DNA of 44,343 bases from Eimeria necatrix (taxonomy: Eukaryota; Apicomplexa; Conoidasida; Eucoccidiorida; Eimeriidae), in contig NW_013653209.1 of assembly GCF_000499385.1 (NCBI RefSeq), positions 1 to 44,343 on the forward strand, in the 5' to 3' direction. Positions 1 through 11,696 of this stretch are shown one piece after another. Below the pieces are notes generated by a model that was not told the DNA's origin, did no database searches, and saw nothing but the letters and a program-made list of their open reading frames with translations. The first letter of the stretch is position 1, and each line of letters starts with the position of its first letter. The position numbers and the translations under genes are program-made.

Positions 1-3000
1 CAGATTTGATAAAACTCGTGATTTCGTATTCTTAATCGCTATAGCTGGAGTTTCTAGGAAATGGACTAGCGTAGGGAGCAGTTTATAGACCCTGCCCAAG
101 GGACTGAGAGCACGTAGTCGCAGCTGCGGGCGCAGTGCACTACATAGTTAATCTAGCCGTTGTGTGCGCAAATGCCTCGACAGGTCGTCACGAGTGCAAG
201 CGAATAGCAAATCTGCTTAAAGTACTGTAAGCAGGCCATCAGGAGTATAGGGTAAAGGGAAATCTCTTGAAAATACTGTACAAAAGCCTGGGAGCTTCTG
301 GAGCGTCCTGTAGTGGCTGACAAGCCATCAAATAATTGCCGATAAAAAATGCGCTAAAGTGGTGGTCAACCCTTCTTACAGGCACGCGATGACCAGATAG
401 AGCCAATACTGCACCACAGCAAAAAGCCCCGTGGTACTCATGGGACAATGCTGGCCATGTAACGTCCTAGAGAAACTGAACCATAGAACAATGCTTCACC
501 AGCTTCAAGAGATTTACAGAGTGAATACGGCCGGCAATAATGAATGCGGCTGGAATTTTATTTCGGCGGCGCAGCGGAGACCTTGAACCCCATGAAGTAT
601 AACCTTGTTGAGAAATCAGATTGATATCTGCAACCCCTTGGAGAGGAGATATTGTTCCTGGCACAAACTTGGTCTTTTTTTCACATGCCCACTAATAGGT
701 TTTTCTGACTTGTACTGTGTCTTGTCGTGTGCGAGATCCAGCAGAGCCTCTATATAGATCCTGGCGGCACGAGTTAGCTGCCTGCTTGCAAACGTCCCTA
801 GCTCCTCTGCACAATGTACTTTATCTTCCCTCTCATCATCCAACACAGCTCCTCTTCAATCTTTGAAATATGCGTTCAATTTGCGAGCGTCGATTCTAGG
901 CTCGCTGATCATGAGTGTAGTTTTAGGAATTCCACCAATCATGCTTTGTGACTCAACTCCTGTGTTTAGTGCTATTTTGAGGGACTGAGTGCAGCGATGC
1001 GCTACACGATACCAGCGTCAGGAGATGCTTTGGCAGCGCAAGTGCTGAGCAGACAGACAAGTGGGGACGTTGGACCCTGCATAGTTGCTCTCTTATATGC
1101 ACGTCTTAGTCTGAACAGAACGGAACTAGTCCTCCAACGCAATCGACATTCAAGATTTTGAAGCGCTAGGGACCACCCCGTTTTTGAGGGCCCCGGAGCA
1201 GCAGAAATCTTCCACATTGTGCTGAATTCTAGACAGGTTTAGGGTCAACACGTTAGCATTCCACACAATGCCCCCTACAGAAATGATAGCTCTTCAGAAA
1301 TAAGAATCTTCACCATTACAATCACCACTCAAACCGACAGCGACCGTTGGACCCCTACCTCTGAAACCCAAAACAGCAGGCTGATGGAGGCTGCGGGGCA
1401 GCTTCATCTTCTACTATTTTTCGCCGCTTAAAATAACTATTATTGCATTTTTTGTCCGTTCTTTTGGAATAAGTCCTCCCAAACCTGCAGTTTTCCAACG
1501 GGACGAGAACCCCAACAGTAGGTGAAGGTGGGGATACATATCCCGCAACAAATTGTAGTTAGTTAACGTCCCATCTGCGCGAGGTTTGTGAGCCAAAGTC
1601 TCCTAGTTTTGACTTCAAACCTTTTGGTACAGTTTTCACGAGGATCTAGAGGCCTCAATAACTGGTCACTTGACCAGCGTCTCGTCTGCGCAGTGCGTGA
1701 GCGAGCGACACAAAGCCGCCGTTTCCGCCCTAGCCCAAGACCCAATGGTTCTTCAGTTTTTCTCAACGCTTCGACTCTTTCTGTTTTGATTCCTAACGGT
1801 GGTAGCTTCACAGCACTTACAGCAGCGTGCGCACCCCTCCGAGGTGCCAAGTGCTCGCCCGCTTCCATACGCACCCCCATCACAAGGTGCGTCGCACGAC
1901 GTCTTTAATTGCTCCACAGATGTCGCAGTTCACAGATGTTCTAGATCAGTCTTTGTGGTTCCCCCCCACACAATGTCTAAGTTTATTCCATGTTCCCTAA
2001 TTCTAAAGTGTCGAGCAGCCGAGGTAGTGATGTGTCTTCTTGAGTAATTCTGTCTGCATCACGAATTCGCGAGTTGTAACCAGTGTGGAGCTATAACCTA
2101 TGGGTGTGCACCTTACAAAAAATTTTCTAGTTATATATGTCCCGCTTTCAAATTGTAATGTGTAGTTTGTCATCACATCTCAGTACAACGGAAAAGCCAA
2201 TAGCAGTCAGGGGCTGAGATCCGTTAAAGTGGATATTCATGGCGCTGCATTGGTGACGTTGTTCTTGCCCATGTGATTGTTGTTTTCATTATTAAATTTA
2301 CTCCAAGCTGCTCTGGCTACCGTGGCAGTTTTCGATCCAGTCCACAAGGATTAATCAAGCGTATAGGGAGAGTTTGCCAATAACTGCTCCCCACCAGCAC
2401 CAACACCCTGGTGAGACGACTTAAGCAGCTATTCATAAAAGGCCGTTTCGGCTAGCCAAGAAGAAAAAATGTTTAACGAGACAGTGGACGCGGCTGAGGC
2501 ACAAGCGGCTAGTAAATGTATACCTATACAATCTAGCTTTCGCGGAAGTACTTCGTTCTATTCTTCAGAAGCTAAACGACCAAGTAACAGGTTGCTCCAA
2601 AGCCCCTGAAGTGGAGGTAGAAATGTTCGCGCATAAAGCGGGGGTCTCCTGTCGAAGCGAGGGAATCACTAGCTACACAGTAGGAAAAAGGAGCTAGCGG
2701 AAGGTACAATGCAAGATGGCGCATCAGACAGATGAAGGACGGTTTGCATTATTTCCTGGCACACGCTCGTAAACAGATATTAGAGGCTGAGAGACCCTTT
2801 CCTTGGACTTCCACTGCTTAAGCTGGTATGAAAGAACTAAGGGAAGTGAGTACAGCACAACGGGGCCAGTAAAATGGATTCTTGCACGAAAGAGCAGACC
2901 GAATGCACAAACAAAGCATTAGGAACCAGCAATTCCAACACCGAGAACACTGTCTCAAGGACATGGGCACCGTGCGTTTCGCGAGCAACGAAGTTTTCCA

Positions 3001-4834
3001 GGAAGCAACACATTTTCCTGTGAAGCAGATGTACATCTTATCCAGGAGTTTTCCATACCAATCAATACGCAGCTTCAGAAATTATCCACCGGAGGAGTCC
3101 TAGAGACTCAAAAACTCAAAGCCGGTCGTTCTCCCTGTCTACAATAGTATGGTTTTTAGAAGCGACCCTGCGTTGGGGTGGATTGTTATGCAAAACTCCT
3201 CCCTACAACAGAATCCGCGCATCCCTTGCGGTTATCCCTTCAGAGATGCGCACAGGACTTGCCTAGCGCCTGCGCACGAAGCACTGTGGCGGTCTTAACT
3301 CAAGGGCCTACGCTACGGGCAGCGGGAATACCGCCAATATTTTGTGGTAATACAGTTAGCTGTATGCTCTCGTAGGGAAGGCCGTTTGGACGTGGGCGGC
3401 TTTGCATACACGGAGGTAAAGCATGCCTGACATGAGCCACCGTCGAGGCAACCGTTAAGCTACTACGTGTAAGCTGTTCTAGAAGAACCCAAAAAAACGT
3501 TGGAATTCGATGCACTTTCGCCAAGCTGAGGCTCCGTGGGGATACCAAAGCCTCCAGCAGTAGGCATCAACACAGAAGAGCCGCGCATTCCCCTCAAGCC
3601 CCTTTGGCCGGATTCCTCGAGTTTGGAAACCATAAAGACCCTGAGGACAGGAGGGATGCAGCCGTACTCCTACTACAGTGGAAAAGTTCTTCCCCAAAAA
3701 CTTTGGTATGGCTTGTGATAAAAGGCAGCTGGCGTTGTTGTAGTGGCCTGCTCCTTCCATCAGCTCCACTGCTTCGTCCAAAATTAAACTGGTCCTAAAT
3801 ATTCTATAAGTCTGGGCTGCCTACTTTGGCCCGAGGGCATGCGTAACGGCTGCAACTGAAGTATTGGAGGTGCATTTAAACAATGCAACTGCGAACTTCC
3901 TGCTTTAGAACTTCGCGTACACGCAACTCCACCTGCCAGCGGGAAACAGCGCGTAGTGAGCGTATCCTCCGCTAGAGAACTTGTGCTCGCACGCACGTAT
4001 TACTGCTTGTGTAGCGACGCTGCTGGCACAAAATATGGTTATAAATTTGTATGCCTGCCGAAAGAGGGAACCCCACGAGACTAAAATATGGACCACCACA
4101 GGTAGGCTCAGCTAGCCAGTATCTCCATAACAGTGCTGCCTGCCTGTTCTTGGACAGTACACTTGCGTACAGCTTCAAATTCGCACTCCACGAAATGAAG
4201 GAGGAGCGTAACATAAACGCCCGTACGTAGAATGCGTTCTTGCAGTTGCGTTCAGACAGTTCAGGCCGTTGCCATTGCGTGGAAATATCCCTACAGGTAA
4301 GCTACGACGCACAGGCGAGCCGTATAAATCAATGTCGACAACTCAACCAGGCTTCACCATTGTACGGTTCAAAACAATGTTAAGTTGTGCAGGACTCAGC
4401 ACATTCTACCTGCCGAGAAAGAAGCTGGGTCGCCACTCCAACCAAGCTTCTTGCTCCAAGAAAAAACGTGTGACACAGCGAAGACTGTGTAAAGCGTTTC
4501 ATCATGGTAAGCTTCCGCACTGTGAAAGTGAAACGCTGCCGCGAAGTACCCCGCGAAACTGGTTGTGCAACGGTCACGACTCATCCAAATAAACAAAGTG
4601 ACCGCGACGACCTCACAGGGACAACAGCTACCATGCTATTCCTCCCAACAACCTAAGCAATCCGAGGTCTCGACCGTAGTGGACTCGTGCTAGCACTGAG
4701 GGAATGCTGCTTCAGAGCGTGCCGTCGTAATTGCGACAAAATCGCCCTGCCAAGCCGCATTACCCATGAGGCAAACTACTAAGATTGCGTTTGCACATGC
4801 CAACGAGAAACAATTATCGTCCTTGAATGTTTGT
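1..4834. other. Gene-poor, repeat-poor segment
   Basis: I see no supportable gene here. The open frames are short (at most 107 codons), overlap on opposite strands and resemble no family I recognise. No CAG runs occur, in contrast to the rest of the window. This fits the repeat-poor blocks that alternate with repeat-rich blocks in Eimeria chromosomes. The 3' UTR of the gene ending at 4835 (minus strand) probably lies within the last few hundred bases. Confidence 0.6.
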
Positions 4835-7562
4835 TTACAGTGAGGCTAGGGATAAAAAAGAATCCAAATTGCCGTTAAGGCGGCTTTTCTTCATTTCTGC
4901 TTGGCGCTGCAGATCCTCCAATATCTCCCGGCTCAGCCTCTGCGACGTCTGTAAGTAGAAACAGCAACAGCCAGACGTACACATACGCAAGTATTACACA
5001 GTGCTAAAAGCAAGAACCTCATGATCTACATCATGACATATTTCGCCCGCACTACAAGCTCCCATTACCGCGGCAGCGATTCTTGTTGCTGCTGCTGCGC
5101 TGCAGAGATAGCCCCTTACCGTCAACGTGGTCTGCAGGGTGCGGCAGTCAGCAAGTACGTGTCCAAACTTCTGAAGACCGACGCAAGCGCCGGACGGTAG
5201 GAATGCAGCGACTAAAAAGCTGTCTCCACACGTGGCCTCGATCTCTGTTAGGTCCCATACGTATGTGTCTCCAATCTACGCGGGCAAAGAGCAAAAGCAA
5301 GAAACTAAAGACGACTAGAACACTCCAAGCTTGAAGATTCGCTACTGAAAGACGACTCTGGCAAGCTCCGAAGTTGGGACACACAACCCGCAAGGATATA
5401 CAGCAGAATAGTTAACGCAGGCAAAATCATTTTTGCCCTAGGTCAGCTAGAAAAAGCTTCGGTGAAGAGCTCTGCAGAAAGGTGGCCGCCAATGCTGCAG
5501 CCGAAAGCCACCATCTTCATCAGGAAGTGTGCATCATGACACGCGAAGACCGCACCTGGGCCGCCGTGATGAGGATAGGGACTGTGTCTATTGGATAAGG
5601 CGCCCCTGCTGCAATTCTGCGCAAACAGAATGCACAGAGTGCCAAAAAGCACGAGATTTCCAAGAAGTTCGGCCCACGATCTAAAATGTTAACACTCAGG
5701 GAGGGCGTGGAAAGCAGACACGCAAGCCAACAGGAAGACAGGGCCGGTCGTAGACAACTAAGGCGCAGATAAAAGTTCACTTCTGACGAAGATAACTCTA
5801 GGCAACATCTGACAAACTGACGAGCTGGCCATTCACTTGACTACGCTGGGTTATGTCGTCAGGCTGACCGTTCATCACAGGAAACCTTGTACTCAGTGAT
5901 GGCTAGCCCCTGGTCCTTCTCGTCTTCCTCTTCTACCATGACGTTCGGTAGCCTGCAAAGACAGAGGCATTGTTGCTGTTCACAAAAATATTTGGAAGTA
6001 TACGCTGAATGTAAAAAGTAAAGAGCCTGAGCAGTTCCACGAACGCAGCTTCACAAGAGGACCTAGTGCAGGTTCTACTGCTGCTGCAACTGCAGCCCCT
6101 GCCTCACTTCAAAGCCTTCAGTGCTCCCCATATGGCCAAGCTAACTGCGTCCAGGAGACAACCTCCAGCCCTCAGGACCTGCGTGAGCAAACGTAAAACC
6201 ATGGTACTGACTGAAATGCAATTGCTGACCAATGAGTGGGTTAATCCCTGGCGAAACCAAGCTCGGCCCGCAAGGCTCGCAAGCATTAATGCAAACCCTC
6301 ACAATGACGTCTATTGAGATCCTCCACTGCAGGCGCCCGTTGGGATCCGTTAGGGGTTTGAGGTGTGGCAAGAGCAGCTGCTCGAGCATGGCTTGAAGCA
6401 AACTTGAAAGAGAGCTTCCATCTCCTCCCGTAACATCTGCCAGCTCCTGTTCAGCCGCGCCGCTACACCAGAAGACAAAAGAGGGGAACTAGCAACATAA
6501 GCAGAGCGAGGCTTCGCGTCTCTTTTACCTAAAATAATGGGCAATCTGCCTTTGCGGCTGAACACACGAAGTCTACTCACAAGAATGAAATGCGATCCTA
6601 CCGTTGCACAAAAAGGATAAAGGAACGGGGCACTGAGATGCAACGGCATCACGGAGATACGGGTAAAGATAAACTCGCAGAGGGGTACACATGCGCCAGG
6701 GATTCGAGTTCTATCAGCTGTATCCTTACCATCCCACCGAAACAGAGTAAGGCTCCTGGTTGCCACCGCCACCTGGCAGTATCACGTCAGCCTGCACATC
6801 CAAACACAAGACATCTTAGCCACTGTGATCGAAACCCCCAACAAGGTGTTCTTTCAAGATAGTAAGAAGACTAAAGGCCACGCCTCAGGGGTGCCGCCAC
6901 GAATCGTAGTACATGAGAATGCGGGACGCTGCACCCTGCACTGTCTACGCAGCACCGAAGTAGCGTCTTTTTTTGCTGAATTGTAACCGGATTGCTCCCT
7001 GAATGGGATTTACTCTGAGGCGGAAGACGTGATCAGCCTCAGAAACAGGCACGAGCATCGACAGAACACATTGAAGCCGAAGACAGGCAAAAGCGAAGAG
7101 ACGCGCTTTCGCTGCAGTCGTTACCGAGGCCAGCAGCCCCTCATATAAAAGCGATAGCCAGAGCAGCCCACATTACTCGTTTTCCCCCTCTTCACCCCTC
7201 TACAATTCTTGCCTAAGCTGCGTCTCTGGTGAGCTCACATCTACGGTGGCAATGACGGTATTTTCCTCTGTCTGAATTGCTGCGCTGCTGCAGCTGAACG
7301 GCAGCAAATCGACAGCCAACACTCGCGGCCTCAGCTCAGCCCGACCCCTGCCATCCCCTCTAACCCCACAAGCCACTCCCTCTCTCACGAAGGCAGTCTC
7401 AGCATGGCTGATGGCGCCTTGAAAAGAGGAGAAAAACTGAGAGTAGAACCCCGTGGGACGGAAGTGGGGGCCCTCATTGGCCCCTGGTGGGCCCAAACCA
7501 GCCGGCCCTAGGGGCCCTTCCTCAACCTCCATCATAGTTTCGCTGCTCACGGGTGGGGGCAC
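4835..7562 (-). CDS. RRP42: Exosome core subunit, RNase PH fold, Rrp42-like (8 exons)
   Basis: Subunit of the hexameric RNase PH-like ring of the RNA exosome (3'-5' RNA decay and rRNA processing). Minus-strand exons: 7562-7239, 6791-6730, 6462-6303, 6178-6108, 5952 to about 5869, 5616-5556, 5275-5120 and 4948-4835. Phases agree at all junctions. The protein is about 343 aa (human EXOSC7 is about 290). Family signs in order are FVREGVACGVRGDGRGRAEL (exon 1), YSVSVGCG followed by a GGD loop, WRISIDV joined to LRAGGCLLDAVSLAIWGALK across an intron, LPNVMVEEEDEKD, DTVPILITAAQ, and IGDTYVWDLTEIEATC, which matches the family V-D-x-T-x-x-E-x-x-C strand. The last exon is a helical tail. Exon 5 could end at 5869 (GTCAGC donor) or 5886 (GTTTCC donor) with a three-codon-compatible shift of the next acceptor, so about six residues are uncertain. 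Rrp43 is the main alternative; the DGRGR N-terminus and the GGD segment favour Rrp42. Start ATG at 7562; a Met-Met pair about 10 codons in is another option. Confidence 0.82.
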
Positions 7563-8841
7563 CAGCAGTGCAGGAGAGACAGGAATAGGACAAAATGAGA
7601 CACCGCCGGGTCAAGCCCCCTTATGAAGGGCTGCCCACAGTCTTAGAGGCACCCACGGGAGGCCAAGGCCTCCTAAGGAAAAAAGTGAGCACAAAGCACT
7701 GCGACCTCAGGCGAGAAGACGACAAAGTGGCGCCAAAAGAATCTGGTGCAGAAACGCACAGGGAATCAAGCAAAGGTTACCTCTCCACGAACTCATGAAA
7801 GAAACGGCTGACGCGAATGAGCAAGATGGGAGGAGATCCCGCAACACTGCACAGGCCTCTCTGGGGCGCCTCAGTCCCTCCCCAGATTAGAGGGAAAGGA
7901 CGCCCATATGCCTTTTGATACCTTAAGTGACGCCCCTTATGGCACACACGAACAAGGAAAAGAAACCGATAGCAAAGAGGGGGGCTCTTTTGTCTTCGCG
8001 GAGTTGCTAGGGCAGCAGCAGCAGTAGCAGCAGCAGCAGCAGTAGCAGGAGCAATCGGCAGCCCAGCAGCGTGCTATGATCCCCTGAACCGCTGCAGCAA
8101 TCGGTTGATTGCGCTTCTGTGGTCTTTTTTTGTCTTATCTTCTGCTCAATATGGCCCAATTAAGTGTGCTGTTTTATGTTTGTTGAAGACCGTCAGGGCT
8201 TGGAGTTTGCATCCCTCTCTTCCTCTCGCTGATCTTGCGTGCCACTCCCGTTGAAACTCAGTAGTGCTGCTGTTGCTGCCGCATCTGCTCGCTTGCCTCT
8301 TCTCGTTCTCACCTCATTCATTCTTTTGGGAGGAGAACGACATCAGATATCGTGGGAGCGGCAGGTAGCAGGGTCTCCCTTGATGAACACCAGCGGCAGC
8401 GGCTGCGGCGGCAGCAGCAGCCGGTGCTGCTGCTGCATCGGTACTCGATCTTGTTTCTGTTGCTTTCTTTGTTAGCTACGGCTTGTCGGGCATATTGTCT
8501 TCTCTGGTTTTTCTTCCAGGAGCTTTGGGGCCATCTTTGGGGGCGTGCCTCCTCCTGTGGGCCCCTCTGTCCTCGGTGAGGCCCCAGTCTCCCCTGCAGT
8601 CATCCCTTTCCACTTTTTCTCTAGAATTCCAAAGCAGAACTTCTAGGGACGATACGGGCAGGTCCGAGTAGCCGTTTGGTTGATTGGCAGCGGCGGAAGA
8701 ACAGCAGCAGCCACACCTGGCGGAGCCGGGTGGCAGCAGCTGTTTACACACACACGTCCAAAATTCGTTCTTACCCATAATATGACCCTCAGTTTGTGAC
8801 AGGACACGGGCTTGATCCCCTAAGGCTTTCAGGACAGCACA
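7563..8841. promoter_or_regulatory. Divergent intergenic region between Rrp42-like and KH genes
   Basis: About 1.3 kb between two divergently transcribed genes, presumably holding both promoters and 5' UTRs. It contains a short interrupted CAG run near 8012-8050 and another CAG/CTG patch near 8392-8436. An in-frame stop at 8821-8823 lies just upstream of the ATG at 8842. I recognise no specific promoter element; small ORFs here look incidental. Confidence 0.4.
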
Positions 8842-11696
8842 ATGGAGCAGCAGCAGCAGCAGCAGCTCCAGCAGCTCCAGCAGCTGCAGCAGCAACAGCA
8901 GCTGCAGCAGCAACAGCAGCAGCAGGATCCTCCGGGTCCTCTATTTCCTGCTGCAGCAAGTGGCATTCTGCAAACTCCTGGCGTCTCATTCAACACCACG
9001 CGCTCATCTCCAGGGGAGAACACAGGTTCTCTTCCTGTGACCTACCCAATAGACTACAAGAGCTGGGCTGCTGCAGCAACACAGCTGCAGCAAGGGCGGC
9101 TGCCCTCTCCACCGTCAGTTATGCACACACCGCAAGGCTCTCCACCTCGCGATGTGTGGGGTCCGCACAGCTTGTGCCCACTGTACTCTCCCACATTGGA
9201 GAGTGACTTTGCGGCGTGGCAGCAGCAGCCTGTCACCCCACAGGAGGGGCCACTGGAGCAGCAGCAGCAGCAGCTGCTGCTGCTCCAGCAGCAGCAGCTC
9301 TCTGGGGACTGTCCAAGCGGTGGGGGCCCTCCCGCTCGCCCGAGCGGTTTGTCCAGCGAGAGCGTGAACGCCAGCTTCGATAAAGCACTTAAAGATGTTT
9401 GCTTCAGGGTGCACAAGGATAGTTCAGGCAGCACTTCTTCAGTCTCGACCCCAGAGAAAGCGCCCCAAGCCAGTCTTGCCCTGGATAAGCTCATGCCCGC
9501 TGCGCACATATCGGTCAACGGCTGCTTGTGGATGGGGGAAGACACGCCATTTGCTGCAGCCGCCCCAACAGCCGCGGCGGACGGGGCCGGGGTCGACGCC
9601 AGCCAGCAACAGCAGCAGCAACAGCAACAGCAACAGCAGCAAATGCAGCAGCAACAGAACCAGCGCCCCTCCGGCAGGTCACGAACCCAAGGGCGGACTA
9701 AATACGGCCGTTCACACAACCGTGAGCAGCTCACCAGTCTAGTTATTTCTGTTTTTCCCCTCTGTTTTCTTTCGTGTTCTCTAATTCTATGTTTTCGTAC
9801 AGCTGAACCCCAAAAAGGGGTCCAGGTGTAAGTGTACAGGGGTCGAAACGCTTTCGTGAGGAGCCGTTTCCTTTGCCTCGTTTCTTTTGCTGTTCACGTG
9901 GTGCCGCTTAGTCTGTGTTATTGACATCTGTCTTTTTGTTTTTCTGGGCCTGTAAGCCAGTTTCCATGCCCATCTATTGCATCAGCGCTGTGTGTGTGTG
10001 TCTGTCAATACGCCTGCTGTCGCGTCATGCTTCCAACAGTACCCTTGCATTTTTTCTGTGAATTTAGTTGCAGATAATTTCAAAAACGGGATCGTGGGAT
10101 GCAGCTTTCTAGGGTCATGGCTGTCCCTGACACGGGTTTGGAGATTGGGGGTTCAGGTTCTAGGTATGAGCGCTGCGTGTTTCTTTTGCTCAGAGTCCGA
10201 CCCTCTCGTTCGGAGCAGACCTTGTAGTGGGCTCACAGAAAACTGCAACAGGTCATCTTTCGCCCAGGCTCTCAACCAGGCGAAGCAGCTGCTGCAGGTG
10301 CCGCTGCAGCAGCAGCAGCAGCAGCTCGCGGATGCTGCGGGCGCCGCTCAGATGCACGACTGCCTCGCTCGCTTGCATGAGGCCGTGCTTCTTTTGCAGA
10401 GGGAAAATCAGCAGCTGGTGTCACGGGTCCAGCAGCTACAGCAACAGCAGCAGCAAATGCGCATGCAGGCGCTTCACCATCTGCAGGCATGTGCAAAGAA
10501 TGGGGGTGCAGCTTCTCGTGCGCAGTCATTGAGTCCATTCGGAAAAGCTAGCGAGCTCAGCGCATCCGCAGAGAGATGCAGAAGCGGCGGTTTAACAGCC
10601 GCGCTCGGCAGGGTTCTAAGCGGCAGTGCCCTGCCTCTCCCAGAGGAGACCCCGGATGGGATCCGCAGTGCTCCCAATCCATCCACCCCTCTTCTTCGCG
10701 GTGGAGACATCTCTGTGGAAGGATTCCTTAGCACGTGAGTCCCATATAGAGATGCAGAAAGCTAAGTGCAAGAAAAAAAGGTGCAAGGCACAGCGGTCTT
10801 CATCTAAGTGTTGCGGTCTGAGGAAACAGGCAAGGCTTTTGTTTTTCCGATTACTTCGATTTAGCTGCTTTTACGGTGCTTGCTGTATTTGATTTGGGCT
10901 TCTGTGTATTGGGTAACTGGGATGTGTTTTTCTGTAGTGCTGTTATTTCCCATCCAGGGTTGCATTGTCAGTCTCGGATCTTCATGTGAGTGTATAATTC
11001 ATTGGCGACGCGGTTGCTGGTCTGTTTTATCTCAGGTTCCCATTTGCTCCTTGTTCTCGCGAGTACAGTCACTCGGTTCTAAAGTTCTGCGCAGACCACA
11101 ACTTAGTTGTTAGGCTCCTGGGGTCCCAGGGTCGCCATGTGGAGTTACTGGAAAAAGAGCACCGATGCCGCATTCAAACTTCAGCTCAGGCGGCTTCGTT
11201 CCCGGGATATCCCAACGGCCGATGTGTACTTTTCATGGGGGCCCTTCCATCGCTTTTGCGAGCGAGTGCAGATCTTTTTGCTGTCGCCGACACCAGCAGG
11301 CCGGGCCTCCGTTCCAATGTGGGAGGGTACAGGATGTGTCTCATTGTGCCTGGAGAGTACGTAGGGAGACTGCTGCGCACCAACTGCTCTGGGCTGCACG
11401 CGTTGCAAGAGGGAGGTGGCAAGTCCGTTCATATTGCTCTAGGGAATCTCTGTGTGTTATTGGGAGGAGGCTACTCGGAGCGCGTGCTTCTAATAGACGG
11501 GTCACTCGAGGGAGTTGCCCGGGTACTTGAGATGGCAGCAACGCAGCTGCAGGACTTCTTCCGCAGAAACCCCGGGCCGTCAGGAGGGCAGCCTTCTTCA
11601 GATGAGGTGCCCATGATCCAGAGGTACGAATTCCTTGATTATCCGAAGAGGATTGACTTGCAGTTATTGGATACGAGGCATCAAGCGCAGCCCTGA
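8842..11696 (+). CDS. Poly-Gln RNA-binding protein with two C-terminal KH domains
   Basis: Exons 8842-9721, 10194-10734 and 11114-11696 join with matching phases (AAC C|AG, then AC|G) into 667 aa. Donors are GTGAGC and GTGAGT. Exon 1 opens directly with a Gln tract after an in-frame stop and carries more Gln runs (about residues 140-155 and 255-272). Exon 2 holds a Gln-rich probable coiled coil (ALNQAKQLLQ, then RLHEAVLLLQRENQQLVSRV). KH1 is assembled across the last junction: ISVEGFLST joined to LLGSQGRHVELLEKEHRC, with the GxxG loop GSQG at about 477-480, followed by a Nova/PCBP-like FPG strand and RCVLFMG. KH2 starts near residue 546 (YRMCLIVPGEYVGRLL), but its GxxG is replaced by RTNC at about 562-565; it ends with ERVLLIDGSLEGVARVLEMA. 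Probably binds single-stranded RNA for splicing, stability or translational control; the target cannot be inferred. Confidence 0.78.

Noticed and set aside
1563..1908. Two 106-codon ORFs on opposite strands
   Set aside because: They overlap almost completely and neither resembles a known protein or has convincing splice neighbours.
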